Positions 45,406-55,209 of a stretch of 64,000 bases of DNA are shown piece by piece. Source of the DNA: Pseudocercospora fijiensis CIRAD86 (taxonomy: Eukaryota; Ascomycota; Dothideomycetes; Mycosphaerellales; Mycosphaerellaceae). The notes beneath the pieces are model-generated. The model did no database searches. It was not told the origin of the DNA and saw nothing but the letters and a program-made list of their open reading frames with translations. Made by a program: the position numbers and the translations under genes. How positions within the stretch are numbered: position 1 is the first letter of the stretch; every line of letters begins with the position of its first letter. Location of the stretch: contig NW_006921539.1 in the NCBI RefSeq assembly GCF_000340215.1, positions 2,471 to 66,470 on the forward strand, written 5' to 3'.

Positions 45406-46961
45406 CGTCTATACCTATTAAAGTAGGTAAAAGACGTTATTTATAAGAGATATTATACTAGATATACTTATTATTACCTTAAGTAGTAATTAGATCTATA
45501 TACGACGACTAGATATTCGCTTTTAGCGATAGACTACTTGTATTCTAGTCTAGGGGCCCCCCCCCTGCGTTTTAGTATATTTCTTAGCACGGCTGCACTT
45601 TATAGTATAGGCTATTTTTTATATTACGGGCTGTTTTTTACAGCACGGCAGGGTACCCCCCTAGAAGTAGTAGATATTTTTATATTATCTAAAAGTAGAC
45701 GACTCGACGATTCTAAAACCGTTCTACTTTTTAGTAGGCGACGTTAGATAACCGAGAAATCTACGTTTCTATTTTCGACTTCCTAATCGGGAAGGTATTA
45801 GCTAGGTATTAGCTAGGTATTAGCTTAGCTAACGTCCCCGGTAACCCCCCCGGGAGTTAGCCGAATTTGGACGTTTAATATCGAAAATATGCCTATTTTT
45901 TCCGCTAATTCCGAATCTAAACTCGGTTTTACCGAGAGATAACTAGGGGTCGAGATATAGCTATCTCGAACGAGATACCTACTATAAACATTTCAACTCT
46001 TAACGGAATTAAGAGAAGTAGAATACAAGACTACTATACCCTTAAATAGAGAGGGATAGAGATACAAATTAACATCTAAGAACTAGTATAGGCAATAGGG
46101 ATAGTAAAAGGTTCGCCTCGAAACTCTCTCTATTTAAAATATTCTTAGACGATATTAATAGTCGATTCCCTACCCTACTATTAGATTACTATCTATAGAG
46201 GAGTAGAATAAAGCCTATAGATTAGGACCTATACTACCCCTAGTAATAGGGAGGTATACCCTATTTATAGCGAGATAGATAGAACTTAAAACCTCTTATA
46301 ACCCCTTTCTCCTTCCTTCTAAGAGTAGACCTTAGCTATTTACCTAGGCTCTAGTTAATCTAGGCACTAGGTAGATACGTATAAGGGGAATGTGCCGCGT
46401 AAGAGGCTTTTAACGATGTATATCAACCTATAATCTATAGATACTAGGCTAAATTAAAGGGCTAATAGAGGAAAGACCCCTCCGTATAGATCTACTCTAC
46501 TTACTACGCCGCCCTATAAGGGTACTAAGGTACCGAGGATCGGAACTAAGCGTTCCCGGACCCGTACGCTTCCCCGTACGAGTCTAGAACCGGAACTAAT
46601 CCTTCCCGGAAGGATTCTAAGCTAAAAACAACTACCGAAATTATACCTGCCTAAAGCAGGTAACGGTAGTTTAGCCCTAATCTTACTAGGACGCGGAAAG
46701 ATCGCTACCCGACGGCTATACGTCTATCCGACGGTATTGTAGCTATCCGACGGCCTAATATTACGCCGTCGGGGTAATCCAACTCCGTACGACGAGTAGA
46801 TATATAGAGACAAGCCTATATAGTCCCTAAAGAGTATCTAATAGGCGAAACTACTTCTTTGTTTCTATAAGAGTAGTAGGACTGCTTTTGTATTTATTTA
46901 GGACTCTATAAACTTATTCTTATTCCTATTCTTTTGCGGCTTTATTTAGAGTAAAGCTGTT
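45406..46961. other. Unidentified, less-mutated stretch without a recognisable gene
   Basis: No convincing coding frame. It contains a C9 homopolymer at about 45559-45567 in a GC-rich block with two AGCACGGCWG motifs, an 11-bp direct repeat GGTATTAGCTA three times at about 45797-45830, and a strong hairpin at 46630-46671. CCGACGG occurs three times, with one inverted CCGTCGG, at about 46708-46773. CA and TG dinucleotides are clearly commoner than in the flanks. It could be a retrotransposon LTR/UTR or a noncoding RNA; I cannot decide. The short open frame at 45538-45747 is not supported as a gene. Confidence 0.5.
46630..46671 (+). other. Predicted two-part hairpin
   Basis: AACTACCG pairs with CGGTAGTT (8 bp), and inside it ACCTGC pairs with GCAGGT (6 bp) around a CTAAA loop, with a small internal loop between. 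It is intact and free of RIP changes, unlike most of the window. Confidence 0.7.
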
Positions 46962-46973
46962 CCTAACCCTAAA
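46940..46973 (+). repeat. 33-bp block ending in a telomeric tract
   Basis: CTTTATTTAGAGTAAAGC followed by TGTTCCTAACCCTAA, matching 18976-19008 with one difference. It marks the breakpoint at which the gypsy element starts. Confidence 0.9.
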
Positions 46974-49350
46974 GAGAAGATTTTATATACGGCGGATCGG
47001 AGGCCTATAGCTAGGTTATATAGCTTTAATACGAGCTAATAGTTATATTTAATACGTAGGTCCTTAGCTAATAAAGATAGATCGGTAGAGCGGTATATAA
47101 GCGAGTCCGGCTTAGCTCCTTATCTATTAAGATAGTATATAATCTCGAAATTAAACCTACTAAGGAATTTACTCTAGCGAGCTTAGCGGCGATTAAGTTA
47201 CTTAGTAGATATATAGAACTATAGATTATAGTAATTAGTAATAACTCGGATAGGCTCCTTATTAAAGTAGTAACCTTCTAATTCGGATCTCTATAATTTA
47301 AAGGCTTTAATAATAGCGAGAAGCTCTTTATCGTAGATCTCGTAGTTATATTTAGTAGGCGTTATCTTCTTCGAGAAGTAAGTAACGGGTTTCTATACGC
47401 TATCGGTATATAGTTAAGATATAATACTAGTAGTAATATAATTAGAAGCGTTAGTCTCGATTATTATAAGTAAGTCTAGGTTATAATAAGCTAATACCGG
47501 CGTAGAGACGAATATAGCTTTAAGTCGTTCGAAGGAGTCTTAGTAGGCTATCGTCTATACGAAGGGCGTATCTTTATACATTAGTAGGACTATAGGCTTA
47601 ACGATATATACGAAGTCGCGGATAAAGTATCGATAGAAGTTTACGAAGCCGAGGAAGGACTATATATCTTTAATATTAGTAGGAATAGGCTAGTCGCGTA
47701 TAGCTTCGATCTTCTTATCGTCTATATAGATACTATCGGTACTAATAACGAGGCCTAGGTACTTAACTATTATTACTTTAAACTCTAACTTTAATATATC
47801 GGCTCGTAGGCCGGCTTTAAAGAGTACGTCTATTACTTAGTAAACGTAATAGCGATATTCTTCGATTAAATTAGAGTAGATAAGTATATTATCTAGATAT
47901 ATAGTATAGAATACGTCGAGGAAGGGTCGGAGAGCGTTATTAATATATTACTAAAAGGTTAATAGCGCGTTATAGAGCCCGAATAGTATAACCTTGTATT
48001 CGAAGAGACTATAATAGGTATAGAAGGCTATTTTCTACTTATAGCCTAGTTCGATACGAAGTTAATTAAAGGCCGAGATAATATCGAGTTTAGTATATAT
48101 AACTACTTTACTTAATCGATTAAGTATCTCTTAAATAAGAGGGATAGGGTATCTATTCTTTACTATAATCTCGTTTAGCTTATAATAGTCTACGTAGAAC
48201 CGTAAGCCTCTACCGGGTTTCTTAATAAATAGTACTAGCGAAGAGTACTATAAGGTTAATACTTAAATAAAGCCCTTATCGAGGTTGTCCTTTAAATAGT
48301 TATATAGGACCTCTAATTCCTCGTACGATATACCGTAAAGTAGGCTATACGTCGTTTCCTTACCTTTAATAATATCGATATAGTAGTTCTATCTAGGTCG
48401 GTATAGTAGTAACTTCTTCGTATCCTCCTACGAGAACAATATTAGCCTACTATAATAGTACTAAGGGACTTTATCGGCCGGGTTAATATACTTCTTCTTA
48501 GCTATCTCTTTTTCTATATTCCGTAACGACGCGGCGAATACGAATAACTCCTTCTTCTTTATTTACTAGTCGAAGATCTATACGCTTACTAGAGCTATAA
48601 TTATACTAGTAATATAGATAAGCGGTAGTAATAAGCGTTTCCGTACTAGTCGAGGTAGCGGAATTAGCGGAGATAAGGGCGGAGATAAGAACTAAGTTAA
48701 TACCGATCGGCGTATAGGATAATCGCGCTATATATAGTACTTTCGTATCGAGTCGATAAGCTTTACCGTATCGGTATCGTCTAATAGATTATAAGCTAGT
48801 TATTATTAATAGTGCTACGTTACTACGGGTTCGGCGTAAGCTAGCGTATCGTTATCTTCGCGGTCGGATAAGCCGTAAGCGCGAACAATAGTATACGAGT
48901 CGTTATAATATTCCTTATAGTAATTAGAGTTAAACTATACTCGGTTAAGCTTCTAGTCGATACGAGGGTTATATTTATTAAGCTACGGACGGCCGAGGAT
49001 AATAGGATAATATCCTAATATAGTAAGGTAGAAGGCCCTATATTCGATATAGCTATCGATATTAATAGTCGCTCTAGTATACTAAGTAACGTCTACTATA
49101 AAACTACCGTCGAAAGTAGTTAATCTACGTAGCTCCTTTAGGCTATAGATAGGAAGCTAGTATTAGTACGCGTAATATAAGTTAATAAAAGATAAACCGG
49201 TATAACCGCAATCGACTATTACTAATAATTAATATTCGGTATTCTACCCTACGTCTAATATACTAGACTAAGGTTTATTATAAGCCGTTAAAGTATAATA
49301 TAAGACGAGATATTAATTATCGCCCTCGGGTATAATACTTCCTAATAATA
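46974..49350 (-). pseudogene. Gypsy pol: protease, RT, RNase H (integrase missing)
   Basis: Minus-strand reading: protease with V-D-C-G (family DSG) near 49215 and I-I-L-G-R-P near 49000; RT with catalytic Y-L-D-N (from YLDD, one G to A change) at 47888-47899 followed by I-L-I-Y-S; RNase H with [11 protein letters not shown] near 47320; then K-P-D-S-L, the usual end of the RNase H/connection. The integrase zinc finger and catalytic core that should follow are absent because of the breakpoint at 46973. TAG/TAA stops throughout. Confidence 0.83.
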
Positions 49351-49499
49351 CTAATAAACTAATCTATAAATCTTTCTACTATCGATATTTCCTTCTATAA
49401 TAGTAGCCTAAGTTCTTTAGTAATAACGGTATAGGTAACTCTATCGGTATAGGCTCTTAAACGCGACTTTGTCTAAGAGCTATACTTTTCCCTCCTTAT

Positions 49500-51300
49500 C
49501 GCTACTATAAGCGTCTTTATTATTAGTAAGAGGTAGATCGGCTAGAGCGGCGGCGGCGGTACTAAAGGCGGAGATATTAGTATTTAAGCGATTACTATAG
49601 CCTTAAGCGTAGCGGATAAGCTCTAGATAGGTAGTATCGGAGTAAACGTAATTGCTACCGTAGAAGCGATATAGTCCTTTATAGCGGCGACAATCTCTCT
49701 CTTCGAGCGTTATATAGCGACGATTACTCTAACCCTAACCCTAACCCTAACCCTAACCCTAAGTAGCGGAGAGGTCTATAGCGTCTAGGTTACGAATAGT
49801 CGTAGTCGTAGTAGTAGTAGTACCGTTACTATTCGCCGAGGTAAACTATCCTTAGTTATTATATAGAACGGTATATCCTTATAGAGGGTATCCGTTACTA
49901 GAGCCGCTAGCGTTATTACTATAGCTATAGCTAGTATTAGAGCCTTAGTTAGCGATACTACTAGATCCTAGCTTAGTATTATTACGATTGCTTTCTATAT
50001 AGTACTAACGGAGCCGGTTATCGATAATAGTTAGTCGGCGATAGAGTAACGAAAAGTTAGTAGGTTTATTATATATATTGCTAAGCGCTACCTTTAATTT
50101 AGAAGACAAGCTACGCTTAAGGGCGTTAACTTAAGCTCGGCCTTTATAACTAAGTAAGGCGTTAAGTCGATTAAACTCTACGAGATAGTAAGCAAATTCC
50201 TTATTCTTTTACTTTAAGTTATCTATCTTATAGCTAGTAGTAGCGACCTCGTTAGGGTTACCGAAGGCGTTAACTAATAGGTTACGGAAGTCGTTAAGGT
50301 CGTTAAAGTCTATAATTACGCCGTATTCGTCGTAACGGACATATAGTTAGACTATAGAATAGGCCTTACCGGTAGTACAACTATACGTATATATTAGTCG
50401 GTCCTATAGCGTTAGAAAGCGATTATTATTAATTGTTAACTTAATCGTAAGCTTAGTAAGGAAGGGTTTTAGCTTTTTACGGTCTCTATCGTATTTCTCG
50501 GAGTCTAGATACTTCTCGCTCTTACTATATCTAGTATAGTTATTATTATCGTCGATACTACGGTTAAATCGAGAACGTCGGAGAGGCTTAGGTTAGTCGT
50601 AAAAGGTAAAGGGGTCGAGAGGTCGACGGAATAGAGGTTAGCTATTATCTAATATAGGTCCTTAACCGATTAGATTATATAATAAAGACGCTTCGGCGTC
50701 GCGATAAGCGTAAGTAGCTTATTTACTAGCTCGTCGGGCGATATCTTCTATAGAAGACTATTATTATTATAGGCGAGCGACCTACTAAGCTAGGTTATTA
50801 CGCTACTATTACGTAATAACTAAGGAGTTACGTACTAAATCGGCGGCTCGACGCTAGTATTCTACTTTAGTCCGAGCCTATACTAGCTCGCTATTAAGAT
50901 AAGTATTAGTCTTATAATAAGCTTATTATACCTATTCTAGTATCTCTACCTTTTACTAGTATTACTAACGAAGTGTAGCTACTAACTAATATAGCTTAGT
51001 TATACGCTAGAAGATATATTTAGCGGCCTCCTACTCGTTTACCCTATTAAAGAACTAATAGAAGTCTTAGAGGCTACTAGGTAGCGGCTATCGTAGTACG
51101 CTATCGATATCGGCGAGACTAGGTTATAGACCTTACGATAGTTATAGTAGTTCTAGTATACCGTTTAACGGGGCCCTAGCTATTCCTATATAGTTAGATA
51201 TATTCGTATATTCCGAGCCGCTACTACGATCGGTAGGCGGTCTTAAAGGATCTATAGCGAATCGGCGGTATTACTACGGTTAGGTAGCTTACTATACCTA
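49500..51300 (-). pseudogene. Gypsy gag, split by a telomeric tract
   Basis: The capsid part is clear at about 50550-50100 on the minus strand (F-L-T-K-L, Y-G-V-I-I-D-F-N-D-L-N-D-F, F-A-Y-Y-L-V-E-F-N-R-L). A zinc-knuckle region with most Cys changed to Tyr/Arg lies near 49690-49640. Between capsid and knuckle sit 33 bases of telomeric repeat. Gag frames continue on both sides, so this is an insertion or repair patch inside one element, not a junction of two. The N-terminal boundary is approximate. Confidence 0.7.
49730..49762 (+). repeat. Telomeric repeat inside gag
   Basis: Five and a half perfect TAACCC units, uninterrupted. Their perfection contrasts with the RIP-damaged gag around them, but the repeat contains no CpA, so RIP would not be expected to alter it. 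Confidence 0.95.
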
Positions 51301-51626
51301 ATATAGATTAGTATATAGGTCTATTAGTACTATCGTATAATAGGGAGCGTAGAAGGGCGATAGCGATCGCTAGCGGCGTAATTCCTCGTATAGGCGTACG
51401 CGATAGTACCTACGACGTTGTTATAGGTAATAAAGGAACTCGTTATTCTATTAAGATATTAATTAAATAGCTATCTAAATTAATAACGAGTTAAAGAAGA
51501 AAGAGAGAGAGGCTCTCTCGCGGAAGAGGCTTTTATCTACTCGGCGGATGCCTTAGGTATTAAGTTATATAACCTTTAGTTACGTAACCTCGAATTGTAT
51601 ATATAAGTCGCTAAGATCGTAATAAG

Positions 51627-51815
51627 AAGCTAGCTAGGGAGATATCGCTAGTATAGAAGCTAGCGTAGGAGGTATCGCTAGTATAGAAGCTAGCGCAGGA
51701 GGTATCGCTAGTATAGAAGCTAGCTAGGGAGGTATCGCTAGTATAGAAGCTAGCGCGGGAGATATCGCTAGTATAGAAGCTAGCGTAGGAGATATCGCTA
51801 GTATAGAAGCTAGCG
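51627..51815 (+). repeat. 30-bp minisatellite, 7 units
   Basis: Truncated at its left side by the junction with the gypsy element. Confidence 0.93.
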
Positions 51816-52467
51816 CTAGTAGGGATTATACTATAGCGGACGAAGGGGGTCTAGTAGCTATTAAAGCGGGATAGTAAACTGTTCTACGTAGGGTAAAAGG
51901 ACCTATATACGAAGGGAGAGTATTAGATAGGTATACTAGTTAAGTACTATCTATTTTAGGGAGAAGGGGACGTAGAGGAGCCCGCCGAATAGCTAACCGA
52001 GGCTAGTTATAAGTAGGGATAGCCTATATAATCGATTGTTAAACGATAGACGTAGAAGTACTATCCCTTAGAGTAGAGCTAGCGGCGTTAGCTCTAGCGA
52101 ATTAATTAACTACCGTAATAATATCGTCGATTTTAAGCTAGTTAATATAGGTAGCGAGGAGCTATAGCCTATCTCTAGTATTTATATACGGCGCTATCTA
52201 TAAAGAGAGCGGTAGTAGTCGTAGTACTAGGAGAAGTAGCCGTCCCTAACTAGCCGAATAGTACTAACTCTAGAGTATTTAACTACCTACTACGGCTATT
52301 TAGCTATAAAGTAGAGGGTTAATATAGGGGATAAATTAGATAGCCGAAGAGGTAGACAATATAGCGACTAGATATAGTAGTAGCGTAGACGAAGAAGATA
52401 CTACGCCTAAGTCTTACTTAGCTTACTATACTTTCTTCTAGGCTCGTTATAGAGCCGTACTCGCTAA
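51627..52467 (+). pseudogene. Long repeat-containing ORF, C-terminal fragment
   Basis: Only the repeat region and the Arg/Gln/Ser-rich C-terminus of the long ORF remain; about 280 codons. Confidence 0.5.
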
Positions 52468-52548
52468 CTTCCTTACGGTACGTTCGGCCTTCTTCTTCCG
52501 CTCTTCCTCTTTAGTACCGAGTAGCTTACGCTATCCTTTAGGCAGCAT
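52080..52548 (-). pseudogene. Small Lys/Arg/Glu-rich ORF (copy 3)
   Basis: The ATG is the complement of 52546-52548; it reads M-L-P-K-G like copy 2. Confidence 0.42.
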
Positions 52549-52834
52549 TGTATTAATTCCGTTAATAGCGGAGGGCAAAGCTTATATATAAGCCTCGCTA
52601 ATAAGTATAGAATTCGAGGAGGTAGTAGTTCTATCTCGCGGAAACTACTAATACTAGAAAGGGCTACCTCTTTCTAGCGATATATTTTATATATAAGAGA
52701 GCAAGGAATAGTAGCGTAGTATATTTTACGTATAAAGTAGTACGTATAAGCAGGTTCGTATACTGCCTACGGCCTTCCCGTAGACGTTACAAAACCTAAA
52801 GTCTAGTAATTAAAGGACACTATAAATAACTTAA

Positions 52835-52892
52835 AACTTTAGGTACGTACCTAAAACTAGGCGTTTTAGGTACGCACTAAAAGTTTTAAGTT
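52835..52892. repeat. Foldback element
   Basis: Arms CTTTAGGTACGTACC and GGTACGCACTAAAAGTTT, in the same position relative to the unit as at 11680, 16384 and 39815. Confidence 0.8.
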
Positions 52893-53218
52893 ATTCCTCT
52901 ATCGTACCGTAGGATAAGTAAACCTAAAGAGTATTATAGGTAGGTCTATTATTAAAGGTAAAAGTCCTTACTAGGCGATAGGCAGACTAATACGAGATAT
53001 AGGGTAGGGTTTATAGTAGCCTTCCGTAATAGCGAAGGAAGGCTATTTAATTAGATAGTTAGCTAGGTTCTAATAATATTTAATTAAGGTCGGGTAGACA
53101 GGTTAGCTAGATTTTAGGAAAGGGTACCTCGTATACTTAATAGAAGACTAAAAGTATAGCTAAGAAGATAGGTAAATCCCTACTTATAGAACCGGAGGGT
53201 AAGGAGTAGGGGAATACG

Positions 53219-53334
53219 TCTCTCTAAAAGACGTATCGATATAAAGCTAGAGGGAAATACTTAGAGGGATAGGGATAGCTAGGACTCGAGATATACTAAG
53301 GTAGATAGCGGGTAGGTAAGCCTGTTTTATAGTA
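53219..53334. repeat. Copy-specific insertion of about 115 bp
   Basis: It follows GGGGAATACGT and is absent from the three other copies. It contains AGAGGGAAATAC and TAGAGGGATAGGG half-repeats but no recognisable termini. Confidence 0.6.
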
Positions 53335-53559
53335 CCCCGTATATTTCTTAACTAGAAGCTATCCGTCGCGTTCTAACGGAGCGAGGGCTATATCGCTAGT
53401 TATAGCTAATTAGCTAGACGTAGGCGCGGTCGAGATAGGACTTAGAATACAAACGCCTTCTTACTTTAATATTTCTTAAGCGCTTCGTCGTATCCTAGCG
53501 AAGCGGCTTACTAACTAGAAGCGCTTCGTCGTATTCTAACGAAGCGGCTTACTAGCTAG

Positions 53560-54440
53560 ATCGATAGCGTAGTTAGTCTAATAAGCGATAATTATTAGTA
53601 GATCGCCTTTATTCTAGTTCTCGAGTATTACTTTAATAGCTTATATAGAGACATAGGTCTTACTAGTACTAGATAGGCCTTAAATAATAGTAAGACGCTT
53701 TATTAGAATACGATAGAGCGCTTCTAGTTAGAAGGCGTCTAGAGTACTATTAGGCTTAGAAGGCTAGTACTTAACTATATTAATATTCTCGAAGCTCTCG
53801 TTAGAGTTATTAACTAGGATAGAGCTTAGATCTCGCTTCAACTATGCTTTAATACACTTAGGCGCCGAAATATAAGGCTATATACTAACGAGGTGCTCTA
53901 ATAAGGGGAAACCCTCGCGTATTATATGCTAAAGGCTAAGCAAGGTATACCGATTAGCTTCGAAAAGTCCGCTACGGTCCTCTACTATAAGATATTCTAT
54001 AGTAGGATCTAGCTCTAACTCCTCGGGACGGGCAAAGGCGAGATTAAGCTTAGGTAGATTCTACTAAAGTCCCTCTAGTAGTCGAGCGGTAATAGTAGCG
54101 ACAATAGCGCGAGATACGAACTTATTATTTATTAGTATAAGAACGACTAAGCTACCGGCGATAAGGCGCTTTAACTGTTCCTATAGAACTTTCTTACTAG
54201 TATAGAGGAGACTAAAAGTAACGTAGATAGCGAAGCTATATATAGACAAAGTCGCGCCGTAGATATAAACCTACTTAGGTTAGTATATAATAGGCGGCGC
54301 GTTAAAGGAGTAAAGGCGAGACTAACCTTAGTATAGATACCGACTTTACTATTAAATGCGTCCTTAGCGGTATATAGAGTATAGCGAGTTATTAAGACTA
54401 CTACGTAAAGGCCGTAGAGGGTATCTTCGCGATATAGCTC
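53560..54440 (-). pseudogene. SF1 helicase, N-terminal half (copy 3)
   Basis: The Walker A position is at 53656-53679, degraded to G-L-S-S-T-S-K-T. It has the single-copy form of the N-terminal region, without the 255-bp duplication, so its frame best shows the ancestral spacing. Confidence 0.55.
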
Positions 54441-55206
54441 GTAGAGAGTACTCTAAGAGAACAGTTCTATAAGGGAGGCGATAAATAGTAAATAGAGCTT
54501 ATCGACGTCGCGCGCGAGGGCGAGCGTTCCTATCGCTAGTTATAGCTAATTAGCTCGCGGCCCTTACTATATCGCTAGTTATAGCTAATTAGCCCGACGC
54601 GGGCGTAGTCGAGATACAACTTAGAATACGACTACCTTCTTATTTAGCTCGTAATTTACGTAGGCGGCCTACGAGTAGGCGCGAGAATATATTCTTTTAT
54701 ATCTTCGATATTATAATATCGAATAAATAGAGAATAGTTCTATAAGTAAGGCGATAAATAGTAAATAGAGCTCGTCGACGTCGCGCGTAAGGGCGAGCGT
54801 TCCTATCGCTAGTTATAGCTAATTAGCCCGTAGCCCTTACTATATCGCTAGTTATAGCTAATTAGCCCGACGCGGGCGTAGTCGAAATACGACTTAGAAT
54901 ACGACTACCTTCTTATTTAGCTCGTAATATACGTAGGCAGCCTACGAGTAGGCGCGAGAATATATTCTTTTATACCTTCGATATTATAATATCGAATAAA
55001 TAGAGAATAGTTCTATAAGTAAGGCGATAAATAGTAAATAGGGCTCGTCGATATCGCGCGCGAAAGCGAGCGTTCCTATCGCTAGTTATAGCTAATTAGC
55101 CCGCGGCCCTTGCTATATCGCTAGTTATAGCTAATTAGCGCGACGCCGGCGCCCTACTATACGCCCGCTATACGCCTAACCCTAACCCTTAAGTGCCCTA
55201 TAGTAG
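54440..55206. repeat. 272-bp tandem repeats, telomeric tract and end block (copy 3)
   Basis: Units are keyed at about 54503, 54777 and 55047, with palindromes near 54703 and 54977. CCTAACCCTAACCC at about 55175-55189 and AAGTGCCCTATAGTAG follow, after which the Argonaute relic begins. Confidence 0.88.
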
Positions 55207-55209
55207 GTA

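Larger units (their letters stand above)
46974..51626 (-). mobile_element. Ty3/gypsy LTR retrotransposon, truncated, antisense
   Basis: Gag, protease, reverse transcriptase and RNase H follow in normal order from right to left. The element stops just after RNase H at the telomeric tract (46962-46973), so integrase and the 3' LTR are missing. At the right it joins the minisatellite of a unit copy at 51627. No LTR pair was found. RIP damage is heavy. Confidence 0.83.
51627..55206. repeat. Partial unit copy (right 3.6 kb)
   Basis: Homology starts inside the 30-bp minisatellite and runs to the shared end block. Compared with the other copies it has one (not two) of the 255-bp helicase duplications and a unique insertion of about 115 bp at 53219-53334. 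It is generally more RIP-diverged. Confidence 0.92.

Noticed and set aside
45538..45747. 69-codon + strand frame through a C9 run
   Set aside because: Low-complexity translation, no homology, and no copy elsewhere to show conservation.
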